Assembly: GCA_020629695.1 (NCBI GenBank) | Contig: JAHDCV010000005.1 | Span: forward strand, 46,004-110,003 | From: Acidimicrobiales bacterium | Lineage (GTDB): Bacteria > Actinomycetota > Acidimicrobiia > Acidimicrobiales > SZUA-35 | Length of the DNA stretch: 64,000 nt | Reading direction: 5' to 3' | In this document: in pieces, positions 49,991 through 58,171 of the stretch | Numbering within the stretch: the stretch's first letter is position 1 | Layout of the letters: each line of letters starts with the position of its first letter | Program-made: the position numbers and the translations under genes | The notes under the pieces: model-generated | The model's input: only the letters and a program-made list of their open reading frames with translations | Databases searched by the model: none | Told to the model about the DNA's origin: nothing

Positions 49991-52827
49991 TGTTCGAGGC
50001 GCCTCGCCAGATCCTGTTCATCGGGCTCATCGAGGGACTGTCCTACGGACTGCTCGCGCTCGGCGTGATCCTCGTCTACCGCACGAGTCGGGTCATCAAC
50101 TTCGCGGTCGGCAGCATCGGCACCCTCGCGGCGTCGATGGTGCCGCTCCTCGTCATCAACGAGGAGTGGAACTACTGGTTCGCCTTCGCCGCTGCGCTGC
50201 TCACCGGCGCGGCGTTCGCCGCGGCCGTCGAACTCACGGTGATCACGCGACTGTTCACCGCGCCCCGAGTGATCCTGGTCGTCGCGACCATCGGCATCGC
50301 CCAATTGGCCGAGTTGTTCCGCGTCGCCCTCCCCGACGTCGAGTTCCAGCTCGGCGCCGCGTACCCCCTTCCCGTCGACCGGACCTGGACGGTCGCGGGC
50401 CTCGAGATCACGAGTGCCGAGCTGATCGTGCTGGTCATGGTCCCCACGATCGCGGTCGCCCTGACCGTGTTCCTCGAGCGGTCACGTGCCGGCAAGACCG
50501 TCCGTGCATCGGCCAGCAACGCCGACAAGGCTCGGCTGTCGGGGATCAATCCGAAGCTCGTGTCGACGTTCGTCTGGACGCTCGCCGGCGTCCTCGCCGC
50601 CCTCACCACCGTCATGCTCGCCGGCACCAAGGGTCAGCTGGTCGGGCTCGACACGATCGGCCCCGCGACGCTGACGCGAGTTCTCGCCGCCGCGCTGATC
50701 GGATCGATGACCTCGTTCCGGCGGGCCCTCGCCGGTGGTGTCGCGATCGGCATCGTCGAGGCCCTCATCCGCTTCAACCTGCCGGGGCACGGGGGCCTCG
50801 TCGAGCTGGCCCTCGTCGCGACCATCGCAGCCGCGATGTGGATGGCGACCCGAGCCATCCGCAGCGACGATCGCGAGTCGTTCTCGTTCGCGCCCCGCGT
50901 CCGGCCCGTGCCGGCCGAGCTGCGCGATCGGTGGTGGATCCGACACCTCTCGACCGTCACCGCACTGGGCGGGCTCGCACTCGCCGCCGCGGTGCCGCTG
51001 GTGATCACCCAGCCGTCTCGGCAGTTCCTCTGGACCGAGATGCTACTGCTCGGCCTGATCGCGCTGTCGCTCGTCGTTCTGACGGGCTGGACCGGGCAGC
51101 TCTCACTGGGCCAAGCAGCGTTCGCCGGCGTCGGCGCCCTCCTGACGGCGGCCCTCGTGCGGGGCCAGTCGCTCGGGATCGGGATCGGGTCCGTGTCGTT
51201 CGATCTGCAGCTGCCGGCCCTGCCGTTCGGTGTCGCCGTCGCGTGCTCGACGGCGGCGTGCGCCGCGCTGGCCGTTGCGCTCGGGCTCGGTGCGCTCCGG
51301 GTGCGGGGGCTCCTGCTCGCCGTCGTCACACTCGCCTTCGCACTCGCGGCACAGCAGTACCTGTGGCGGACGGAGTTCTTCTCGGGCGGCGACGCCACCA
51401 GCGTGATCCTCGAGCGGCCGACGCTCGGGCCCGTCGATCTCGCGACGCAGCGGACGTACTACTGGGTCTCGCTCGCGCTGCTCGCGTTGACCGTGCTCGT
51501 CATCACACGCCTGCGGCGTTCCGGCATCGGGCGCATCATCATCGCAGTGCGGGACAACGCCGACGCTGCCGCCGCCGCCACCGTGACCCCGACGAGGGCG
51601 AAACTCATCGGCTTCGGCCTGGCCGGCGGCATCGCCGGCCTGGGCGGGGCGGCGCTGGGCGGACTGCTCGTCACGATCGAGTTCGCCTCGGTCTTCACGG
51701 TGGGCGCCTCGTTCCGCGTCGTCGCCGTCGCCGTGATCGGCGGCGTGGGCTCGGTCGCCGGACCACTCCTCGGGGCGCTGTGGGTGGTGGGGCTGCCCGC
51801 GCTCGCCCCGGACAACCGGGTCATCCCGCTGCTGACATCGAGCCTCGGTCTCCTCGTCCTCCTCATGTACTTCCCCGGTGGCCTCGCGCAGATCGGCCTC
51901 CGTGGCCGCGACGCACTGTTGGACACCATCGCCCGCCGCCACGGCGACGGCGAGCCGGCACCCCGATCACCTCGGAACCGTGCCGTTGTCGGCCGTCCTC
52001 CACGCGAGGATCCCGACGGCGCCGTGGCGATCCAGACGAGCGGCCTCGAGGTCCGCTTCGGGTCATCGGTCGCGGTCGCCGGGGTCGACGTGGCCGTGAT
52101 GCCCGGCGAGACCGTCGGCCTGATCGGCACCAACGGTGCCGGCAAGACGACGCTGCTCAACGCCATCGGCGGGTTCGTGTCCGCCGATGGCCACGTGGAG
52201 GTGTTCGGGCGCACCGTCTCGGACCTGCCACCCGCGGCCCGAGCACGGCTGGGTCTCGGGCGCACGTTCCAGGCGGCGACGCTCTTCCCCGATCTGACGG
52301 TACGCGAAACCGTCGAGGTCGCGGCCGAAGCCCGGCATCGCACGGGCCTCGCCGCCACGGCGTTGTTCCTGCCCGCCGGGTTCGCAACGGGGCGAGCCCA
52401 GCGGGCGATCGCCGACGATGTCATCGACCACCTCGGACTCGGTCGCTACGCCGACCACTTCATCTCCGATCTCTCCACCGGGACACGCCGGATCGTCGAA
52501 CTCGCCGGACTGATCGCTGCACGACAACCCGTGCTGTGCCTCGACGAGCCGACGGCGGGTGTGGCGCAGCGGGAGGCCGAAGCGTTCGGCCCGCTGATCG
52601 AACGCATCAAGACCGACCTCGACGCCACGGTGCTCGTGATCGAGCACGACATGCCCCTGATCATGGGTCTCTCCGATCGCATCTACTGCATGGAGGCCGG
52701 TCGGGTGATCGCCGAGGGCGATCCGAGGTCGATCCGCAACGATCCGCGCGTGATCGCGAGCTACCTCGGCACCGACGACCGGGCCATCGATCGCAGCCGC
52801 CCCGGCGGAAGAAAGGCCACGACATGA
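49990..52827 (+). CDS. LivH-LivM-LivG fusion: branched-chain amino acid-type ABC permease/ATPase
   Basis: A 945-residue protein joining three normally separate subunits. LivH-like permease: residues 1-290 (SYGLLALGVILVYRTSRVINFAVGSIG). LivM-like permease: about 330-620 (LSLVVLTGWTGQLSLGQAAFAGVGA; IAVRDNADAAAA; VAVIGGVGSVAGPLLGA). LivG ATPase: about 680-930, Walker A GTNGAGKTT, signature LSTGTRRI, Walker B VLCLDEPTAG, and H-loop IEHD. With the upstream LivF this gives both ATPases and both permeases. Start shares one base with the preceding stop; its end overlaps the binding-protein start (ATGA). Confidence 0.9.
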   Translation: MFEAPRQILFIGLIEGLSYGLLALGVILVYRTSRVINFAVGSIGTLAASMVPLLVINEEWNYWFAFAAALLTGAAFAAAVELTVITRLFTAPRVILVVATIGIAQLAELFRVALPDVEFQLGAAYPLPVDRTWTVAGLEITSAELIVLVMVPTIAVALTVFLERSRAGKTVRASASNADKARLSGINPKLVSTFVWTLAGVLAALTTVMLAGTKGQLVGLDTIGPATLTRVLAAALIGSMTSFRRALAGGVAIGIVEALIRFNLPGHGGLVELALVATIAAAMWMATRAIRSDDRESFSFAPRVRPVPAELRDRWWIRHLSTVTALGGLALAAAVPLVITQPSRQFLWTEMLLLGLIALSLVVLTGWTGQLSLGQAAFAGVGALLTAALVRGQSLGIGIGSVSFDLQLPALPFGVAVACSTAACAALAVALGLGALRVRGLLLAVVTLAFALAAQQYLWRTEFFSGGDATSVILERPTLGPVDLATQRTYYWVSLALLALTVLVITRLRRSGIGRIIIAVRDNADAAAAATVTPTRAKLIGFGLAGGIAGLGGAALGGLLVTIEFASVFTVGASFRVVAVAVIGGVGSVAGPLLGALWVVGLPALAPDNRVIPLLTSSLGLLVLLMYFPGGLAQIGLRGRDALLDTIARRHGDGEPAPRSPRNRAVVGRPPREDPDGAVAIQTSGLEVRFGSSVAVAGVDVAVMPGETVGLIGTNGAGKTTLLNAIGGFVSADGHVEVFGRTVSDLPPAARARLGLGRTFQAATLFPDLTVRETVEVAAEARHRTGLAATALFLPAGFATGRAQRAIADDVIDHLGLGRYADHFISDLSTGTRRIVELAGLIAARQPVLCLDEPTAGVAQREAEAFGPLIERIKTDLDATVLVIEHDMPLIMGLSDRIYCMEAGRVIAEGDPRSIRNDPRVIASYLGTDDRAIDRSRPGGRKATT

Positions 52828-54203
52828 CGACGACCCACTCCTCGTTCCCCGACGACGCCCGGGCGCGCCGACCGCTCCTCGCCCTCGTCACCGCGCTCGG
52901 CCTCCTCGCCGCAGCGTGCACGTCCTCGAGCGATTCGCCGACAGCGGAGAGCGATCCGACGCCGACCGCCGGTGATGCAGCCTCGGCCGATGACCGCGGC
53001 GACACCGACGACGAGGACGAGTCCGAACCAAGCGGCGTTCGAGGCGTCACCGACGACACGATCACGATCGGGTTCGTGTACCTCGACCTCGACGACGTGC
53101 GTGAGCGCGGCATCGTGAGCCTCAACTTCGGCCCGCAGGACGAGCACATGCAGCTCATGGTCGACCGCGTCAACGCCGCCGGCGGCATCAACGGTCGCCA
53201 GCTCGTCGTCGAGTCCCGAGCGTTCAGTCCCGTCGGCGCCACCGAGGCACGTTCGGCATGCCTCGAGCTGACCGAGGACATCGAGGTCTTCGCCGTGCTC
53301 GGCGCGATCCGGGGCGACGAGGTCTTCTGCTACACCCAGCAGCACGAAACCGTTGCGATCGCCAACGCCGATCTGACGACGGATCGTGTCGAGCGCAGTG
53401 ACGCCCCGTACGCATCGCTCAACGCCTCGCGAGAGCGCACCATCCAGGAGTTCATCAGCGTCACGGTCGAGCAGGGACGCTTCGACGGCAGCACGGTGGC
53501 CGTGCTCTCGACCGATGCCGTCGAGGTCGCATCGGACATCGCCATTCCCTCACTCGAGGCCGAGGGCGTCGACGTGGCCTTCGAGGCGCTCGTCCGGGGG
53601 GACGGTTCGCTCGGTGGCGCCGCCGGCGAACTCGCGGTCGGTATCGACTCGATGAAGGCGGCCGGTGTCGACACCGTGGTCGTCGTGGGCGATGCGGTGA
53701 TCGCGATCAACCTCTTCATCGGTGCCGAGTTCTTCCCGACGCTGTTCTTCACCGACCAGGGCTCGGCCAGCCTGACCGCGAGCCGATCCGACTTCTCCGT
53801 CTTCCCCGAGGTCTACACCTTCGGCGGACCACCGGCCGTGGAGAGCTTCACCGACCCGAGGTTCCAGGACGAGTGCGTCGCACCGTGGAACGAGGCCAAC
53901 CCCGACGACCCCGTCGTCGCACCCACCCTCGTTCCCGAGGGTGAACCGAGTCACACGACGGGCCTGCTGATCGCGTGCCGTGGCCTCGAACTCTTCACGG
54001 CGATCGCGGAGGCCGCGGGGCCGGAGCTGAACAACGCCACCTTCGCCGCCGCCCTCGATGGCCTCGGCGACGTGGACTTCCCGGGCACGGGTGCGGCGTC
54101 GGTCGGAGATGGCAAGTTCGATGCACAAGATGGCCTCTCGCTCAAGCGCTACAACACCGACGCCGGCGAGAACGATCCGCTGTTCGAGGTCATCGACTCC
54201 TGA
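52824..54203 (+). CDS. Liv-type substrate-binding lipoprotein
   Basis: A 459-residue lipoprotein (lipobox LGLLAAAC, Cys about 33), then an acidic Asp/Glu/Ser linker to about 70. The mature domain is the periplasmic-binding fold I of LivJ type: DTITIGFVYLDLDDV, MVDRVNAAGGINGRQLVVESRAF, VFAVLGAIRGDE and a C-terminal segment with DVDFPGTGAASVGDGKFDAQDGLSLKRYN. It catches substrate for the fused transporter. Because the pathway genes here are sulfatases and hydrolases, the ligand is probably an organic acid or ester product rather than leucine; this is inference. Overlaps the permease by 4 bp. Confidence 0.88.
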   Translation: MTTTHSSFPDDARARRPLLALVTALGLLAAACTSSSDSPTAESDPTPTAGDAASADDRGDTDDEDESEPSGVRGVTDDTITIGFVYLDLDDVRERGIVSLNFGPQDEHMQLMVDRVNAAGGINGRQLVVESRAFSPVGATEARSACLELTEDIEVFAVLGAIRGDEVFCYTQQHETVAIANADLTTDRVERSDAPYASLNASRERTIQEFISVTVEQGRFDGSTVAVLSTDAVEVASDIAIPSLEAEGVDVAFEALVRGDGSLGGAAGELAVGIDSMKAAGVDTVVVVGDAVIAINLFIGAEFFPTLFFTDQGSASLTASRSDFSVFPEVYTFGGPPAVESFTDPRFQDECVAPWNEANPDDPVVAPTLVPEGEPSHTTGLLIACRGLELFTAIAEAAGPELNNATFAAALDGLGDVDFPGTGAASVGDGKFDAQDGLSLKRYNTDAGENDPLFEVIDS

Positions 54204-54409
54204 ACGGCGACGCCACCCAGCAGACGCACAACATGAGCTGCAGTCACCCTCAGAGAGTCAGACGCGTCCGTGCGCGCACCTGACCAACTCTGGTGACGGC
54301 GATGGCCACGCTCCGCCGACATCACCGTTCCGTGGACGCGCTTGAGGCGAGGTGAGTCGTGCTCAGTGGCCGGCGAGCACGGTGCACTGCGGCCGAGCGG
54401 CGCTGGCAG
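54204..54409. other. Intergenic region with a copy of a 20-bp repeat
   Basis: Between the end of the transporter operon and the end of the convergent methyltransferase. No gene is supported. It holds the repeat copy at 54363-54382. Confidence 0.4.
54363..54382. repeat. 20-bp direct repeat, copy 1
   Basis: TCAGTGGCCGGCGAGCACGG, 19 of 20 bases identical to 55000-55019, which is the last codons of the MBL gene at 55000 (VLAGH-stop on the minus strand). The two copies flank the methyltransferase gene. Confidence 0.6.
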
Positions 54410-54985
54410 TCACCGACGACTCACGGCCAGGTACCGCTCGTCGGAGATCTCGGCGCCCCAGTAGACCGCGTCCGGCAGATGGCGGATCTCGACGTCGGTT
54501 CGGACCGACCGGAGGATCTCCTCGACGCGCTCCGATCGCAGACCGCCTCCGGTGTGCCAGCGGCCCTCGATCAGCACGAGTCGCCCGTCGGAGGCCAGGA
54601 GATCGGTCCATCGACGAACCACCGCACACGGGTCCTCGAATGCCCACAGGACGTGACGGCAGAGCACGACGTCGAACGTCCCGCCGTCGAGCGGCGGTTC
54701 CGCCGCATCACCGAGATGGAAGCGGGCCTCCGGCACCTTCGCCGACGCCCGTTCGACCATCGCCGGGGCGAAGTCGACGCCATCGAGGTCGAAGCCCTCG
54801 TCAGCGAGCAGCTTCGAGAGGGTTCCGGTGCCGCAGCCGAGGTCGGCGATGCGGGCGGGAGCCGGTGGGAGCACCCCGAGCAGGAGCGTCCGCCACGCCT
54901 GCCTGATCGCTGGATCGGCCAGACCGTGGTCCGGTTCGTCGTCGAACGTGGCCGCCTCGGCGTCCCAGATCTCGGGTGTCGTCAC
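54410..54985 (-). CDS. Class I SAM-dependent methyltransferase
   Basis: A 191-residue methyltransferase of the Methyltransf_11/25 type. SAM motifs: ARIADLGCGTGTLSKLLADEG (motif I), LDGVDFAPAMVERAS, ARFHLGDAAEPPLDGGTFDVVLCRHVLWAF (motifs II-III) and LLASDGRLVLIEGRW. Substrate unknown. GTG start at 54985, 14 bp after the MBL gene end, so probably co-transcribed with it. The gene is flanked by a 20-bp direct repeat. Confidence 0.85.
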   Translation of the reverse strand: MTTPEIWDAEAATFDDEPDHGLADPAIRQAWRTLLLGVLPPAPARIADLGCGTGTLSKLLADEGFDLDGVDFAPAMVERASAKVPEARFHLGDAAEPPLDGGTFDVVLCRHVLWAFEDPCAVVRRWTDLLASDGRLVLIEGRWHTGGGLRSERVEEILRSVRTDVEIRHLPDAVYWGAEISDERYLAVSRR

Positions 54986-54999
54986 CGGGGAACCGAGCG

Positions 55000-55019
55000 T
55001 CAGTGCCCGGCGAGCACGG
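55000..55019. repeat. 20-bp direct repeat, copy 2
   Basis: TCAGTGCCCGGCGAGCACGG, the 3' end of the MBL gene; partner of 54363-54382 with a single mismatch. Confidence 0.6.
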
Positions 55020-55950
55020 CCATCTGGCCGAACAATGCCAGCACGTTGGCCGCCTCGTGGTCGGGGTCGATCTCGCGGTAGGCGGCGTCGACGTTGATGG
55101 CGATGCGCTCCGAGTCCGTCCACTCGGCGAAGTCCCCGAGTTCGATGTCGGCCGCCGCCTCGGCCGAACTCATGCCGGCGGCGTGGCGCTGGCGCGACTC
55201 GTCCATCACGAACGCCAGGTAGTCGGCGACCCGCTGGACTCCGGCAGCGTCGGTGAGTGGACCATGGCCGGGCACGATCGTCGAGCAGCCCATGTCGATG
55301 ATGCGTTGGCACGCATCGATCCAGTTCTGGAACGGCCCGTCCCAAACGATCGGCGTGCCGTTGATGAACAGGATGTCGCCGGTGAACACGACGCCCTCGT
55401 CGGGCAGGTGGACGAGCACGTCGCCGGCGGTGTGGGCCGGGCCGACCTCGATCAGCTCGATGCGTCGCTCCCCCACCGTCAGCGACAGATCACCGGAGAA
55501 GGTCCGGTCGGGAGCGGGCAGCTCGATCCCGTCGAAGGTGAACGAGCCGAACGACGCCTGCAGGTAGTCGTTGGTCGAGGGCCCGAGATCGAGCTGGAGC
55601 ATGGCGTGGAGCGCCTGCGGCGGGAGCGACTCCATCTCGGCGGCCGACGCCGCCGACGCGATCACCTCGGCACCGGTCACGAGCTGGTTGCCATAGCAGT
55701 GGTCGCCGTTGGCGTGGGTGTTCACCACCGTGCCGATCGGCTTGGTGTCGGTGACCCTCGCCATGCTGTCGAGCATCCGCTGCGTGAGCTCGAGATCGAA
55801 CAGCGTGTCGACGAGCAGGCTGCCGTCACCGCCCGTGATCAGTCCGGCGTTCGACCATCCCCAGCCACCGTCGGGTTGGAGATAGGCGAAGAGACCGTCA
55901 CCGATCTCGTGGAGGCCGAGGCGGTACGGAAGGTCGGTGTTCGATGCCAC
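55000..55950 (-). CDS. MBL-fold metallohydrolase
   Basis: A 316-residue MBL protein. Motif 1 is THANGDHCYGN: an H-x-N-x-D-H form in which the second His is Asn, a variant that I know from SoxH/glyoxalase-like actinobacterial MBL proteins. Later motifs: VGPAHTAGDVLVHLPDEGVVFTGDILF and VPGHGPLTD with the expected His/Asp. Such proteins hydrolyse thioesters or lactone-type substrates; no substrate can be named. GTG 55950 is leaderless: TAGGTT seven bases upstream on the complement. No signal peptide. Confidence 0.83.
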   Translation of the reverse strand: MASNTDLPYRLGLHEIGDGLFAYLQPDGGWGWSNAGLITGGDGSLLVDTLFDLELTQRMLDSMARVTDTKPIGTVVNTHANGDHCYGNQLVTGAEVIASAASAAEMESLPPQALHAMLQLDLGPSTNDYLQASFGSFTFDGIELPAPDRTFSGDLSLTVGERRIELIEVGPAHTAGDVLVHLPDEGVVFTGDILFINGTPIVWDGPFQNWIDACQRIIDMGCSTIVPGHGPLTDAAGVQRVADYLAFVMDESRQRHAAGMSSAEAAADIELGDFAEWTDSERIAINVDAAYREIDPDHEAANVLALFGQMAVLAGH

Positions 55951-56033
55951 CTCGTCGAACCTAGTTCGTCGCGATCGCTGGGAACATCGGAGCAACCACC
56001 GTCGGCATGGGCGGAGGTGGGACACTGGTACCG

Positions 56034-57269
56034 ATGCCGGACCCCACCGCTCCGCCTCCCGGCGCGCCCCGGGACTTCGTCGCCTGGAACGGCGAGCGAT
56101 ACCCCTGGCCCCCGCCGGAGGGATGGTTCCTCGCGACCGACGGCTGCTGGTGGCCGCCGCGCCCAGGCGACGAGCCCGCGCCCGAGCGGCCACGTGTCCC
56201 ACCGGTCTCCCCCTCCGGACGAGCCGAGCCGACGCTCTCGGCGCCGGCCGCGTCCGACCACGACGAGCGACCGCTTCCCCAGCTCGCCCCCGATCCGCGG
56301 CGCTGGCGGAAACGGCTCCCGCTCATCGGGATCGCGCTGTTCCTCGTTGCCGTCGGGACCTACGTCGCGCTCGCCGCCACCGGCCGACTCGATGGCGCAC
56401 CCGAGCCGATCACGGCGACCTCGCTCCCCGCCCGAGCGATCGATGCCCCACCCGTGTTCCGTGAGGTCGCCCCGCTCACCGAGCGGACGGTGTCGACCGC
56501 GGCCGGCACCTCGCTCGATCCCCATGCGCCTGGCGACCTGATCGAGCTGGGCGACGAGACGCCGGCGTCGACGGCGTTCCAGGCCTCCGTCGCCGGAGTG
56601 GTCTCGGTCGAACCGAGCGCGTTCGACGCCATCGCTTCAGACGAACGCTGCATCGCCGTGGTGCTCGAGATCCGATCCGAACTCGGACCACCCGACACCG
56701 CCATTCTCCGGTTCCCGCGGGTCGAGGTCGTGCTCGGCGGCGAGGCCCGTCCGGCGACGGCGACGTGCGGCGACCCCGATGCGGTCGCAGCGGATCTGGA
56801 CGCCGTCTGGGCGATCGACGCGGCCCCGTCGGCCGAGTGGCAGCGGCTGGTCGATTTCGCGGTCGTTCCGAGAAGCGGCGGCGCGCCTGCGATCGCCCTC
56901 GACGGCGAGCTCGTGGCGGCTGCGCCGCTCGTCGTCTCGCTCGAGGACGACGGCGCTCTTCCCGGCGTCGCTGACCGGGAGATCACGATCCTGTCCGCCG
57001 AGCCGGATGGCATCGATTGTGTCACGGTGCGCGGCGAGGTCACCGTGCCCTTCGCCGGTCAGGGTGTGGTCGACGCCGAGGTCGCCGACGTCGTCGGCGT
57101 CGACACCGTCGCCGGGCTGGCCGGGGTCTCCACGTGCGGCACAGGTCCGGAGGAACGAGGCGACCTCCTCCGACTTCCCGGCGGCGCCACGGCGCCGTGG
57201 CGGCTGTCCTTCGAGGTCGAGGACGGTCTCGACTTCACCGCACTGCTCGACGGAGTTCCGGTCGACTGA
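56034..57269 (+). CDS. Uncharacterised membrane-anchored protein
   Basis: A 411-residue protein of no recognised family. The cytoplasmic N-terminus is rich in Pro and Trp (YPWPPPEGWFLATDGCWWPPRPG), similar in style to the DUF2510-type Pro/Trp leader of actinobacterial membrane proteins. One helix at about 97-115 (LPLIGIALFLVAVGTYVAL) is followed by about 295 extracellular residues with four Cys (DERCIAVV, TATCGDP, DGIDCVTV, VSTCGTG) that could form two disulfides. No catalytic motif. GACACT lies seven bases before ATG 56034, which supports this start over ATG 56007. Confidence 0.6.
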   Translation: MPDPTAPPPGAPRDFVAWNGERYPWPPPEGWFLATDGCWWPPRPGDEPAPERPRVPPVSPSGRAEPTLSAPAASDHDERPLPQLAPDPRRWRKRLPLIGIALFLVAVGTYVALAATGRLDGAPEPITATSLPARAIDAPPVFREVAPLTERTVSTAAGTSLDPHAPGDLIELGDETPASTAFQASVAGVVSVEPSAFDAIASDERCIAVVLEIRSELGPPDTAILRFPRVEVVLGGEARPATATCGDPDAVAADLDAVWAIDAAPSAEWQRLVDFAVVPRSGGAPAIALDGELVAAAPLVVSLEDDGALPGVADREITILSAEPDGIDCVTVRGEVTVPFAGQGVVDAEVADVVGVDTVAGLAGVSTCGTGPEERGDLLRLPGGATAPWRLSFEVEDGLDFTALLDGVPVD

Positions 57270-57273
57270 ATCC

Positions 57274-58155
57274 TCAGCCGGCGCGGTCGAGCATCGGGAT
57301 CCATGCGGCGAGCGCCCGGCCGATGTCGTCGGGGCTGTCCTCGGGAGCGAAGTGACGGCCGGTCACCCGTACCTCGGTCTGGTTCGGGAACGTCCGGGCG
57401 AGCTGCAGCAGCTCACCGTGCAAGGTGTCGCCGTCCGACACGTCGATCAACAGCTTCGGCACGGGTGAACTCCGTAACCAGGCGGAGTAGTCGGCGACGA
57501 TCTGGTGGACGTCGGCCGGCTCACCGTCGAAGGGGATCTCACGCGGCCAGGTGAGCGTGGGGCGTCGCCCTTCGCCCGGTTCCCGGAACGGGCGGCGGTA
57601 TTCGGCGTGCTCGGCGTCGGTGAGCTCGCGGATCACACCGCCGGGCAGACCCCGCTCGATGAAGACGTTCTCCTCGAGGGCCATCATCTCTCCCTCGGGG
57701 GATCGCAGACGCTCGAAGAACGCGCGTCCCTCGGCGTTCAGTTGCGACCACGATCGTGGGGCGACGTTGGCCTCCAGGTACGCGATACCCGCGATGGCAT
57801 CGGGATGGCGGCGGGCCCAGTCGAAGCCGAGGCCCGAGCCCCAGTCGTGGAGTACCAGGACAACCTGTTCGCTGACACCGAGCTCGGCGAGAAGTGCGTC
57901 GAGATACCGGCGGTTCTCGACGAATCGATACGAGCCCGGTCCGGCGTTCGGCAGCTTGTCGGAGTCGCCGAAACCGATCAGGTCGGGCGCCACACAGCGC
58001 CCGAGTTCGGCGACGTGAGGGATGACGTTGCGCCAGAGATACGACGACGTCGGGTTGCCGTGGAGGAAGACGATCGGCGGACCGCTCCCCTGGTCCACGG
58101 TCGCCATCGTGAGGTCGAGGACGTCGAGACGACGCTTCTCGGGCAGCTCGGCCAC
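57274..58155 (-). CDS. dhaA: Haloalkane dehalogenase, LinB/DhaA type (subfamily II)
   Basis: A 293-residue dehalogenase. The functional residues align with LinB with a constant offset of four: Asn34 (HGNPTSSYLWRN), Asp104 nucleophile and Trp105 (LHDWGSGLGFDWA), Glu128 acid (IAYLEAN) and His268 (GRHFAPEDSP). The two halide-stabilising residues (Asn, Trp) are both present. It hydrolyses carbon-halogen bonds to alcohol plus halide. GTG start at 58155, 16 bp after the CNNM gene end, so the two are probably one transcript. No regulator adjacent. Confidence 0.9.
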   Translation of the reverse strand: MAELPEKRRLDVLDLTMATVDQGSGPPIVFLHGNPTSSYLWRNVIPHVAELGRCVAPDLIGFGDSDKLPNAGPGSYRFVENRRYLDALLAELGVSEQVVLVLHDWGSGLGFDWARRHPDAIAGIAYLEANVAPRSWSQLNAEGRAFFERLRSPEGEMMALEENVFIERGLPGGVIRELTDAEHAEYRRPFREPGEGRRPTLTWPREIPFDGEPADVHQIVADYSAWLRSSPVPKLLIDVSDGDTLHGELLQLARTFPNQTEVRVTGRHFAPEDSPDDIGRALAAWIPMLDRAG

Positions 58156-58171
58156 GACGTTTCGTCCGATC

